Positions 23,146 to 34,087 of a stretch of DNA of 64,000 nucleotides are shown here, one piece after another. The first letter of the stretch is position 1. Each line of letters starts with the position of its first letter. The notes beneath the pieces are model-generated. The model saw only the letters and a list, made by a program, of their open reading frames with translations. It had not been told where the DNA came from and ran no database searches. The translations under genes were made by a program, and so were the position numbers. The stretch is from Cinnamomum chago. Taxonomy: Eukaryota; Streptophyta; Magnoliopsida; Laurales; Lauraceae. The stretch covers positions 46,108,001 through 46,172,000 of the forward strand of contig CP142456.1 in assembly GCA_038049695.1 (NCBI GenBank), read 5' to 3'.

Positions 23146-26100
23146 TGTCGCGACCCCGGACCGGGAATCCCCAATCCGGGATCGGGACATTAGTGTGTGA
23201 TGATTATTCAAGAGGATTACCCACATCCTCAAAATAATCTTATTTAATTTCCCACAGGTGTCCGCGGTGAGGATATCACAACCTTGCATGAATGTTTCTT
23301 TTCAATGCGGAAGCGTGTAGCAAATCAAATAGTTAGACTATATCTAGTCATGAAGACAGTAACAACAAGTATAAATACTGTATCAGAATGAGCAATGAGA
23401 TCTATAGCAATGTTTCCCAAAAGTTGTTAAAGTTAGACCAATTATCATTTAGTTACAATCCCCAAAATTAGAGGCCAACAAAGGCCAATATTACAAAATA
23501 ATAACCCAAAGAATAGTTAACAAGTCCTTCCCAAAATGTTACGCCTCTTGGCAACCCGATGTCTACATGACATCGTCAGCACGCCACTCAACTAGAGGCT
23601 GCAGTTCACCTACCGCCTCCTCCGGCTCCTCCTCAAGGAAACCGGCAACGGGACCTGAGTACCAAAGCAAAGGATCAGACACGACGGTCTGGCAAGAGAA
23701 TGACAAGATACAACAACAATAATAGAGGAAATCTCTTGAAAAGCATATAAATCTGTTTAAGCAAGAACTCTCATAAAGCAGGTAAATCATTTGCTATAAA
23801 ACAAGTAAACAAGATAAAACATATGAGGTAACCAAGGAATCGGGAATGACAAGGTGGCAATCACATAAAGCTAAGTCCTCTGTCACTAAAGTGACAACAG
23901 TATCACGGGACGTTGATCTCAGTCACACAAGGTGAGGAGAAACAACGTATACATATATACAATATAACTATACGGGAACGGGACCACGGTAGCGAACCGG
24001 GTATCGGGACGGGGCCACGGTGGTAAACCGGGCATCGGGATCCAAACTGCAGCTGGCGGGACGGGAGAGGGATTTCCAAGTCAGTGGATCAGACTGACAT
24101 GGTATCCAAGCTTAGTGATGCCGACTCATAGGATAAAACCAATCGAGACATATGCAAGTAAATCAAGTACAGTAGATAAACGGGTAAAACGGGGTGCTCA
24201 AGGGCACAATATCATTTCATGTCGGGCAATGCATTTCGGGACAATTAACTGTTACTAATGTAACTCCGATGCTTTCGGGAAAACAAGTCATGTAATACAA
24301 GTCTTGGAAACGAGGTGAAATAACGAGTTATAACACATTTCGGGTAAAATACTAATTTCAAAATCTATTTAAGTGAATAGGGGTCCCGTATGTCTATTGT
24401 AGTCCTTACTTGGTACTCCGTGAGTTTGAAGACATTCCGGGCTCCTTATTCACTTTTATGATTTTTCAAAGTTTCGGATGACATCTTTGTGATATGGTTT
24501 CTTTCTCGGATGGCATCAACAATGCCTAGTGAATCCCTTTCGATTGACAAAGCTCAACGCTCGAACGAACCGGAGAGTTCGTTCGAGCGGGGAGCTTTTC
24601 GAAATCTGGGAAATTTCGGTTACCTGGCTGTTAGCTGGCGGTTAGCCGCCGATGCATTCGGCGGTTAGCCGCTGGGTAACCGTGGAGCTGACCGAATTTC
24701 AGGTGAGAATTCTGATGCTCTCGGGAAAAGGAACCGTGATTGTGCGGTTGGCTGGCGGTTAGCCGCCGATGGGTTCGGCGGTTAGCCGCTGGCTAACCGT
24801 GAGGCTGACCGCGTTTTCAGGTGGAAAATGATGCTCTCTGGAAAAGTCACCGCGGTGCGCGGTTAGCTGGCGGTTAGCCGCCGATGCATTCGGCGGTTAG
24901 CCGCTGGCTAACCGTGAGCTGACCGCCAGTTACGAAAATGCTCACTGAGTTCAGTTTTGAGTCATTTTCCTCCTCAAAACCATCTTCCTCACATCCACAA
25001 GGTCCTTACAATAACATTGGGCTAATAGTTCCTCCAATGCATCTCTTTATACTTCTCCAAATCCTCATTAAGAGTTCTCTCCATCACTTCTTCCATGTCA
25101 AATCCAATGCAAATAAAAGAGAAGTAAACCATTTCACCAACATTCATCTAAGCTATCACAAGAACAATAAATGCTCTACCAACATGTTTATAAAACATTG
25201 AATGAAACTATCAAGATACATTATGAGCATTTATTTCAAACAAACCTCATTAAATGAAAGTATGGAAAATCCATGAAGACTACACCAAATCATTTCAAAA
25301 TTAAAAACATCCAAACATTCACTTGCCTCTATTCCAAGCTAGTTGAAAACAAGGCTTTAATCACCTCTATTGCTCAAAGCCAAGCTACACATCAAAAATC
25401 CCAAAAACAACCCTAAAATGGGTTACACAAAGAATGATAATGAATAAACCAACAAAAATGCAAATGTAGCTTCTCAAGGGCTAGAGGAACACTAATCTAG
25501 GAGATGGGAAGAATCACTTACTTGGATGGTCTTCAAATGAAGAGGACTAGTTCAAAGAAGATCTCTAGATTGATGGGTTCCTCCAAAAACGGTATCAATG
25601 GAATGCTTGCGAGATGAGGAAGGAGAAGATGACCTTCATTGCTTGGTTGGTGGACTATTGGTGAGGCTTGGAGATGAAGAAGCAAGGAGAAGAAGAAAAC
25701 CACAAGAACCCTAGGTTCAGTTGTGCTGGAGCAATGGAGAGTGAATGAGAAAGAAGAGGTGGGTTCTCTTTTGTTAACAATGAGGAGCTTGGGTCCCACA
25801 ACTTAAGAAGCTAAATGGACTGAAATCATCTAATTCGGGACCTCGGATGAATTCGACGAAGAAGGAAGAAATGTTCGTCGAAATATCTACTTTCCAAAAA
25901 GTCTATGTTTCGCGGGTTTCGGGAATAATGAGTTTTGGTACAGATTTGGTGTGTAAAGACTGTTTTGCCCTCAAGGCCAAGAATTCGGGTTTCGTGATCT
26001 CAAACGAGAACGGGATCAACATGAAAGTTGTTGGAATCCACAAGATGAATGCAACGGGCCAAAAACACAATTCACAACAAATCGGGAAATTTCTCGAGAA

Positions 26101-26284
26101 AATACCAAGCCGAAAAGGGAACCCCCAAAGGGCCCCACAAGAAATCCAAAACACACAAAGTAGCCCAAAACTAAAATCAAGGTTAAATCTAAACCCAACT
26201 TAACCAAGAATCACTAATCAAGCTTAGCACTAACACGCAACTTAATTAGCACTAATCGGGATCACTCGGGTCGGGGTCTTACAA
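23146..26284 (-). mobile_element. Solo LTR of chromovirus subfamily B (3.1 kb)
   Basis: It starts TGTCGCGACCCCGGACC and ends GGGTCGGGGTCTTACA, with ACTCA on both sides (23141-23145 and 26285-26289). It matches the B 5' LTR at 1815-7672 outside the middle. The middle holds three tandem units with GGCGGTTAGCCGCC and an upstream GAACGAACCGGAGAGTTCGTTC inverted repeat near 24553. No primer site or coding region is present. It is the innermost insertion of the nest. Its orientation is taken from the left B element. Confidence 0.93.
24625..24930. repeat. Three tandem 115-117 bp units rich in hairpins, in the B solo LTR
   Basis: GGCGGTTAGCCGCC recurs at 24637, 24754 and 24869. Each unit continues CGATGCATTCGGCGGTTAGCCGCTGG (the middle one has GGGTTC) and then TAACCGTG..GCTGACCG. 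Arms GGCGG/CCGCC around TTAG, plus the longer pairing of GGTTAGC with GCTAACC, give several nested hairpins per unit. The other B LTRs do not carry this array. Confidence 0.85.
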
Positions 26285-26538
26285 CTCAAATCCTCCATTA
26301 GAGCACAACAAAGCTCCAAATGTATATCTACATCCTTGTATGTTGTGGATTTCGTGGTTGCATATTTGTGTGCTGTTTTCTATCTCCTAGACAGTATTTG
26401 TTGCTGTACATGGCTATGAGATTGAGGGAATTGCATCCTGGATTGGGTTTTTTGCATTCTAGACAATTGATCCCTGCATTAAGTGGGTCAAAAGTTTTGA
26501 AACCTGTCTGGAAGGCCCATCTATATTCCAACAGATAC

Positions 26539-28524
26539 TTGATTGGAAAGTCATAATCTTTGATATACTCCATCCACCGTCTCTGCCTCATATTTAAGTC
26601 CTTCTGCGAAAATAAATATTGTTAACTTCGGTGATCTGAATGGACCTCAAATTTCTCTCCGTAGAGATAGTGTCTCCACATCTTCAAAGCAAAAACAACT
26701 GCTGCCAATCCCAAATCATGAGTTGCATAGTTCTTCTCATGGTCCTTCAACTGTCTCGAGCCATAAGCAATCACCTTGCCATCTTGCATCAATACACAAC
26801 CTAGTCCCACATTCGAAGCATCTGTGTAAACAATAAATCCGCCGTTGCTCGAGGGTAACGTAAGGATTGGGGTTGTGGTTAACCTTCCTTTCAACTCTTG
26901 AAAACTTGTTTCACACTGTTCGGTCCAAACAAATGGGACATTCTTCCTAGTCAATTTTGTCAACGGTGCTGCAATGGACGAAAAACCTTGGACAAATCTT
27001 CTATAATAGCCTGCTAACCCCAAAAAGCTTCTGATTTCTGTCACACTGCTTGGCCTCACCTAATTAACAACTGCCTCTATCTTAGCTGGATCAACTGCTA
27101 AACCTTCTCTGGAGATGATGTGGCCTAAAAAAGCAACTTACTCTAACCAGAATTCGCACTTACTAAGTTTTGCATAATGCTGGTTGTCCCTCAAAAGTTG
27201 TAACGCCGTCCTCAAATGTTCTTCGTGCTCCTTCTTACTCTTGGATTACACAAGGACATCATATATAAATACTACCGTGGAGTGATCCAAATAGGGTGCG
27301 AAGACTTTGTTCATAAGAGCCATAAAGACTGCGGGTGCATTTGTCAAACCAAAGGGCATCACTAAGAACTCATAGTGCCCATATCTTGTTCTAAAGGCTG
27401 TCTTCTGAACATCTGAGTCTCTAACTCTCAACTGATGGTACCCTGACCTCAAGTCTATCTTGGAAAAATAGGCTGCTCCTTGCAATTGATCAAATAATTT
27501 GTCTATCCTTGGCAATGGATACTTGTTCTTCACGGTCACATGGTTCAACTTCCTGTAGTCAATGCACATTCTCAAACTCCCATCCTTCCTTTTCACAAAC
27601 AACACCGGTGCTCCCCACGGTCAAAACAGTTGGCCTAATAAAGTATTTGCTCAACAATTCCTGCAATTGGAGCTTTAGCTCACCCATTTCTGCTGGAGCC
27701 ATCCTGTATGGTGCAATCGAGATCGGAGCTGTCCCTGGAAGGAACTCAATTGTGAACTCAACTTCTCTGATTGGTGGTAAACCCGGGATTTCTTCTGGAA
27801 AAACATCCGAAAATTCATACACAATGGGGATATCCTCCACCCCTTGAGATTGTTTATCCTCCGTGATAAACGCAATAAATGCCTGACACCCACTCTGAAC
27901 TAATTTGCTTGCCTTCAAAACTGAAATAAACCCTGCCCGAGTTTTTCTCCTGTTCCTCTGAAATATCAATTCTGCCTGTGGTCCTTGGAATCTGAATGTT
28001 ATGGTTTTACTAAAACAATCCATGGTGGCATGATATGCTTCTAACCAATCCATGCCTAATATGACATCAAAATCATGCATGTCCAAAACAATGAGGTTGG
28101 CCGGTAAATTAACATCTCTTAACAAAATTGTACAGCTAGGGTAATAGGTTCTACACACAACTTGTTTCCCTACTGGAGTGGTCACTACTAGAATGTAATC
28201 CAATTCACTACATGGTGCATCAATCATCTTAGCAAAACTAGGAAATGAAAAGGAATGTGTGGATCCAGGATCAAATAAAATTTGGGCTACTACCCCACAG
28301 ACAAGGAGTTTACCTTCTACCACGTCTCCTGCAGCTTCAGCATTTGCACGGTTGAGATAATATAAACGTCCATGCATCTGTAGTCTATTTGGTACTTGGT
28401 TCTGCCTTCCTTGGCCATGTCTGTTCTGCTGTGGAGGACGAGTATTCTGATTCTGTGCTGGTTACCTAGCCTGCTGCTGCTGCTGCTGAGGTGGTCTAAC
28501 TTGATTCTGAACTGGTGCTTGATT
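26539..28524 (-). pseudogene. Protease, RT and RNase H of element A (broken)
   Basis: On the minus strand: a gag tail with a TAA stop, protease with ILFDPGSTHSF and DVILGMDWLEAYH, then RT starting APYRMAPAEM. A frameshift near 27615 leads into [19 protein letters not shown] and ends [17 protein letters not shown]. The catalytic motif reads FIYD where FIDD is expected, so the first active-site Asp is Tyr. RNase H follows ([30 protein letters not shown]). In-frame stops include one right after FIYDVLV and ones near 27140, 27060 and 26620. The last codons (MRQRRWMEYIKDYDFPIKY) run into the copia insertion and resume at 14202. Confidence 0.9.
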
Positions 28525-29591
28525 CTAAGGAGCTGCTTGTCTCTGTTGTTGGTTTCTGTTCCCTTGATTCTGAAGTAGTGGGCAATCCTTGATTGCATGA
28601 TTCATAGCCCCACATTTGAAACAGGCACCCATGGCCTTACGGCATTCATGAGTTTCGTGATTCTTGCCACAATGTCCACAACCCTGTCTCACTTGACCTT
28701 GTTCTTGCCTTGGCTTCTTGTTCTGTTGTTGCCTCTGATTCTGCAGCTGATAGTGCTGTTTCCTGTCCTGAACGATCATGTTGTTAATATCTTCAAACGT
28801 ATATGCCCGCTTGACTGCCTCGTCATATGTAGCTGGTGGAACTACTCCTATGACATCTCTCATGATGATCGAACTCAACCCTTCCAAAAACTTCGTTATC
28901 TTTTTCCGTTCCGTGTCAATCAACTCTATAGCATATCTAGCCAATCTCTCAGACTTGGTGACATAGTCTAGAACAGTCATACTGCCTTGCTTGAGCTGCT
29001 GGAACTCTATAGCTTTCTGCCTCTTGACAGGGGAGGGAATGTACTTATCTTGAAACTGCGTCTTGAATGTTGCCATGCCTCTTCGTCAGCCATTACGGCG
29101 TATGGATCCTTAAATGTTTGCCACCAACGATCTGCAAGCCCGTAGAATAGTGAAGCTGTGAGGTTGACCTTCTGTATTCCTGTGCACGTAAAGACATTGA
29201 AGATTTTCTCGGTATTGACTAGCCAGTCATCTGCCACTAACGGGTCATCATTGCCCGAAAATTCCTTCGATGCTCTCTTCCTAAATTTCTCAAATAGTGC
29301 ATTAGGGTCAGGATCCCTATTTTGAATAACAATCTACGGACCCATGGGTGGTGGAGCTACATTCCTGTTCTGAAGTACTTCTAAGAGTTGCCTCTGGACT
29401 TGATCCATTTCATCATCCTTCTTTGTTAACTGTTCTTGAAATCTGTCTTGGTTTTCATTAGCCTGCCTTTGTTGTGCTATCATAGCTTGCATTAGTTCTT
29501 GAAACTGTGTAGTTGTTGGTGTATAAGATGTGTCTGACTCATTCTAATTACTGCCTGAAGCATGATAGTTTGGTGCTTTTCTTGGAGGCAT
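28525..29591 (-). pseudogene. gag of element A (broken)
   Basis: The start is MPPRKAPNYHASG at 29591, just after the primer site. There is a TAG at codon 16, a second TAG near 29337, and a frameshift near 29075 in EEAW-TFKTQF. The capsid core resembles that of element B (ADDWLVNTEKIF, KRQKAIEFQQLKQGSMTVLDY). Zinc clusters CGHCGKNHETHEC and CFKCGAMNHAIKDC are retained. It ends at TAG 28525-28527 in the Gln/Pro linker, at a comparable point to the stop of element B. Confidence 0.88.
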
Positions 29592-29730
29592 AGTGCTGTA
29601 AAACAAGGAGTTAGTACACAATAGACATGGTACAAGGGTTTCTAAGGTCCTATACGAACGAATCTATCGAACTCACGAATCCTCGCCACGTTCCTAAGAC
29701 CTTTCTAGTTTCTTTTAAGTGCCTGAAACA

Positions 29731-29748
29731 TGTCCCGCTCTGATACCA
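29731..29748 (-). other. Primer-binding site of element A
   Basis: The minus strand reads TGGTATCAGAGCGGGACA, matching the initiator-Met type, four bases from the LTR border at 29753. Confidence 0.85.
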
Positions 29749-29752
29749 GCCC

Positions 29753-32554
29753 TGTCGCGACCCCGGAACGGATCCCCGAGCCCGCAACGAGTTGTTGATG
29801 ATGGTGTTGTTATGTTTTCCCACAAGTTCCCGCGGTGAGGATTCCTAAAGACACGCGGAATCTGACTCACATGATCAAGTATGCGGAAGCGTGTAGCAAA
29901 TCACATCAAGATAAGCACCAATAAATCTTTAAGTGCTATGAAAAAATAATAAGAAGACATAGAATCCAAAGAAAGGAGTTAACATGGCATTCCCATTATA
30001 ATTCAAGTTATGAGACTAACACGAAAGTAAGTTAAGTTTTAGTTACATCCCATGAGAGGCCAACACAGGCCAATACAATTCTCAAAATAATAAAAGAACC
30101 CCAAGACAAAAATGGCGAAACTCAAGAACCCGCCCGACGTCTAGTTGACATCGTCGGGCTGCCACTCTCTAACTGGGGTTGGCTCAAAAGCCTCCTCCGG
30201 ACGCTCCTCCTCAAAGGCAACGTCTCCTGCGCCTGGGCACCAACAACAAGAGTCAAACACAACGGTTTGGCAGGTAATCAATTTAGGTATGAACATAAAA
30301 TAGTAAACCTTTAAAGAACATATAAAGACATTTTTATGGATTGTAAACCGTTACAAGACTAAGATACATTTCAAAATACGAGTAAAGCTAACATGCAAAC
30401 TTATAATATCATGAATAGTTACATTCCACAAAGAGCCCATCCTTTCTCTATCATATATATAATGAAAAGAGCAAGCACGCACGACAAGCACGATATACAT
30501 AATATAATCACGACACGATTCCCACATATACGGGGATTCCGGCCGCGGAACCGGACACGCACGATGTGTAATAAAATACACGACTAGTCTGTAGACAGTC
30601 CACATGTTTAAGGACCCCTAGACAGTGGATCAAACTGAATGGGCAGTCCAAGCTCAGTGGTGTTCACTTAAATTCATGAATGCATAAAACACGCGAAACA
30701 CGGTCTAAACATGTCGAGATAAAAAGGGGGAAGTCACTTATCAAACACAACAAACACGACTAGCAAAAGGCATAATTAATATGCATAACACGCTTAGGAA
30801 GTGATCCCCTTTTTCTTGAAACAAATCTTCGAAACGAGCTGATACTAAAAATCCAAAACAAGTGCATGATGGTACTTATCGTACCAAGACGGAAATTCAA
30901 AATACGAAATCTGACAAGCATGTGTTAAGGCTACTAATTGACCTTTGTGTAATTGGCACCCCAAATGTCGGAATATACAAGAATTGGTGTCCCCAAACTT
31001 GGGTTGCATTTCAAAGTTCCATTTACACAATGTCAAGTCAAAACCCTTAACATAGTCTAGTTTTTCAACCTTCAAGAAAATACACAATTGAAACAATTCT
31101 TCTTCCTGCATCTGGCAGGTTCGCTCGAGCAGAACTTGTAAGGAATTGACACTTCGCTCGAGCGAGACAATTCGCTCGACGGACAATAAGGTCGCTCGGA
31201 CGGACAATTCTCTGTCTTGCTCCAGATTAGACAGTGGGCAGTTCATTTGAGCGGACAATAAGGTCGCTCGAGCGGACAGCTCTCTGTCTGCGTCCGAATC
31301 AAGCAGTGGCTTGGTCGCTCGAGCGGACAAGCTTCTACCTGTGCTCGCTGAGTGCAGAAAAACCCTTTCTCTTGTACAACTTCCAATACATTTCTCTCCT
31401 TCTTCTCATCCTTAAGCCACATACAATCCCTTGAGCCTTCATGCTCACCAAGGGTTCATTTTCACCATTTCAAACATCCAATCCAATGAAAACAAGATCA
31501 TGAAGTTTATAAACAAATTCATATGCACAATTTCAAGAACAACCATGAAATCAAAAATACACATGCAACATTGAGCCTTTAGAGATTACTTGCCTTGCCC
31601 AAATGCTAAACACTCCTCTTCAAGCACTCTTACTCAAAAGCTAAGCCAACACTACAAGAATCCCAAAGAAATCCATTCAAAACTCCACAAAAATGAAAAC
31701 ATGGAACCCATTTTCACAAAAGGGTTTGTAATATGAAAAACAAGGTCTTTAAGAACCAAAAAGACTTTATGAAAAATATGGGTTGAAGCTCTTACCTAGA
31801 AATGGCCAAACAAGAAGAGATGAAGAAAATGTAGAGCTTGTCCCACAAGAAACTCCAATAAATTTATACCAATAGAAAGCTTGCAAGGAGAGGAAGAAGA
31901 TGATGGCCTTGGAATTCTCTTTGGAGATCTCTAGCTAGGGCATGCAAGAGGAATGAAGTGGAAGGGAAAAAGGGATTTTCAGCCCTAGGTTAGGAAAGTT
32001 GCAGAATTCTGGGAAAGTGAATGAAAATGAGAGGAAGATAAAGCTTAAGTAATGCCAATGGGGCCCAATGAACCTAATCCTTGCATTGACAAAAATATGA
32101 TCACGCGGGCCTCAAATGAATTCGACGAAGAAGGATAAAACGATCCTCGAAATATCTAGTTTCCAAAAAGTATATTTTTGACATGGTTTTGAGATCTCGA
32201 AAATTTTGTCCAGATTTGTGTAAAAAGACCACTTTACCCTTTTTTTGGGCCAAAACTTGGGTTTTTGGGCTACAAACATGAATGGGCGGAAGACGAAAGT
32301 TGTAACACATAGTCAAATCATTCACATGAAATCAAAATCACGATTACACGGAAACCGATACGATCCTCCCAAGCTTACACGTGCACTCAGGCCTTCCTGA
32401 GTGTGTCTGACTAACACTAATCGTTCTCAAAATTCCCAAAGCAATGTCCAAGACTAAAACTAATTACTTCTAACCCAACGACAACTAAACCCACTTAGGA
32501 CTAAACACATACTAATCGTACACTAATCGAATTGGTCCGGGTCGGGGTCTAACA
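29753..32554 (-). repeat. 5' LTR of element A (2802 bp)
   Basis: It starts TGTCGCGACC on the left, ends TCTAACA on the right, and is followed by AGAAC. It is slightly shorter than its partner. Four perfect CTCGAG sites lie at 31124, 31157, 31267 and 31318, and one site present in the partner has become CTCGAC (31175-31180). No coding region. Confidence 0.92.
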
Positions 32555-33894
32555 AGAACCGCCGGGACCATTACTCATCAAACGGAGCACACGGGCGGCT
32601 TCAATATGCTTGAAAAGGGCTGCGCGTCAAATTTCAGGTCATTCCGACAACATTTGACCCGGCTTTGACGCTCCAAAAGAAAATCAAGGCTACCGGTGGC
32701 GGAGCAACCCAGGACCATGACATCCAAATCAGAGCTAATGGATCATCTCAAAATGACTCCAATAGGCTCCCTGTCAAATTTCATGTCAATCAGACATTGG
32801 TTGACCGCACATCAAAGCGCGACATCTTCCTCGCGGCAAAATCAAGCCTAGCAGCAACAGGACCACAAACGGCTTCAAAACTCAAGCAAAAACCCATGGT
32901 TGGTCCTATCTACTGCCCGGGAGGCTTCACATCAAATTTCAGGTCATTCCGACATCGTTTGACCTAGTTTTAACTCTTAACAAAAATCGGCAACTCTGCG
33001 CGGCAAAGTCTTCGGCTTTTCCAGAAAAATGAAAAACATTATGCTCCGATTTACAAGGCTTCTTATCAGGTTTTCTTCAAGAGAATAAAGCCAAAAATTG
33101 AGGAAAAATGTTAAGAAAAATACAGGAGAAAAAAGAAGCAAAAAAGTTTGAAAAACGGCCGACAAAACGACGACCAAAGGGGAAAATCCCACCATGGTCG
33201 CCAGTGACCCTGGAAATCCGAGTCGCTGGATTTCCGCCGCGGGGCCCTTTCTCCGATTCTTTTCGTATTTTGGGAGTTCCAGCCCCTGTGATTTCCTGAA
33301 AATCTGATTTTCGACGCTCGGAAACGACTGATCTTCGTCAACATCATGGATCCGCCGTTAAGAGCATGAAATCATCACCGATCGCTTCAAGATCTTTAAT
33401 CGGCTGACCAAGAAAATGCACTTTCTGTCCGATCAATCGAGAAATCGACAAGACAGATGTCACTAGCTCGCTGGTATTAACCAATGTCTGAAGTTGCATG
33501 ATCATCCGACATCGATCAACATGAAGATCCATCGTCGATCATCGCAGGGAGAATTCCAAAAGACGCGGCACGGCCCGCGACTCTTCAAATCCCCGGCGAC
33601 CACTTAGTCATGTTAATTGACCCAACTAAATGCGGTCATTAACTCATTATTTTGGACGGCCCAATCAGATTCAAGGAAATGGGAGTTACAAGTCCAAGTC
33701 ATCATGACATTAAAGTTATGAAACTCCTCTCATCATGGAGATTAAAGGCGATTAAATGCCCATTATCGCCATCGGCCAATCAGAAACCAAGAAAAAGAAG
33801 TTACAAAATAAAGGACTAAAAACCTGTAACTCCTCCCATTATGTGGTTTTAATGCATTAAAGCCCATAAAGGCACCTAAAGGCTACCAAATGCT

Positions 33895-33903
33895 TATAAA
33901 AGG
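33895..33903 (+). promoter_or_regulatory. TATA box of the Tat LTR
   Basis: TATAAAAGG follows AAATGCT and precedes a CAC-rich leader (CACACACAACACGCAG), about 190 bp before the B insertion at 34088. It gives the plus direction to the Tat LTR, which agrees with gag at 39295 being on the plus strand. Confidence 0.6.
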
Positions 33904-34087
33904 AGGTGACTCCAAGAAGCCAAGGGAAGGACACACACAACACGCAGAATCACGGAATTCCGAACTCAAGATCTAGAAGCCTTGCTACTCTGAAGAAACT
34001 AGAAGAAACCCTGCTATAACAAACACCCAAAGGTGATCAAAGTGCCCCCCCCCCCTCTAAGAAAAAGCCTTCTCTTCTCCTACTCAA

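Larger units (their letters stand above)
14203..26533 (+). mobile_element. Ty1/copia element 1 (Angela/BARE-like), with a nested solo LTR
   Basis: It is bounded by GATAC at 14198-14202 and 26534-26538, with ends TGTTAG and CCAACA. The order is 5' LTR, primer site, a 1.7-kb leader, gag-pol in one frame, polypurine tract, and a 3' LTR that holds a B solo LTR. Its own length is about 9.19 kb, close to element 2 at 40275-49498 (9.22 kb). The gag start (NYVDWKQNLDIVL), the RT region and the 1.76-kb LTR resemble the Angela/BARE group. The gag-pol carries several stops and a one-base deletion. Confidence 0.95.
21679..26533 (+). repeat. 3' LTR of copia 1, split by a B solo LTR
   Basis: The halves 21679-23145 and 26290-26533 join at the duplicated ACTCA. 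Compared with its partner at 14203 it is nearly identical except for a loss of roughly 50 bp after TATAAATA (22919): the stretch with GTGCAAGAGTTGTACAAG is missing around 22965. Confidence 0.93.
9736..32554 (-). mobile_element. Ty3/gypsy chromovirus, subfamily A, complete ends, with nested copia
   Basis: Both LTRs start TGTCGCGACCCCGG and end GGGTCGGGGTCTAACA, and AGAAC flanks the element at 9731-9735 and 32555-32559. On the minus strand the order is 5' LTR (32554-29753), primer site, gag, protease, RT, RNase H, copia insertion, integrase, chromodomain, polypurine tract, 3' LTR (12558-9736). Without the nested copia the element is about 10.5 kb. A C-terminal chromodomain and 2.8-kb LTRs fit the Tekay/Del lineage. 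Multiple stops, frameshifts and a changed RT active site make it non-autonomous today, but the LTR pair still looks highly similar. Confidence 0.92.
7793..34087 (+). repeat. Tat 5' LTR with an internal 1.4-1.6 kb tandem duplication, split by the A element
   Basis: Unit 1 (7793-9202) starts TGTTGACACAAAAAATGT and ends CGGCACGGCCCGCGAC. Unit 2 (9203 to about 33582, interrupted at 9736-32559) starts and ends alike. Each contains 140-150 bp subrepeats with the word TCAAATTTCANGTCATTCCGACA; unit 2 has one more subrepeat than unit 1. Unique sequence with a TATA box follows to 34087. A 22-bp perfect palindrome is at 8821-8842 in unit 1 and a decayed version near 33193 in unit 2. The short open frames here are not convincing genes. 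Confidence 0.65.

Noticed and set aside
24625-24930. CRISPR-like spacing of repeats
   Set aside because: Units are 115-117 bp with near-identical interiors, so there are no unique spacers; it lies in a plant LTR.
30845-31330. Minus-strand frame of 161 aa in the A 5' LTR
   Set aside because: It runs through the palindrome cluster of an LTR; the partner LTR at 9736 does not keep it open.
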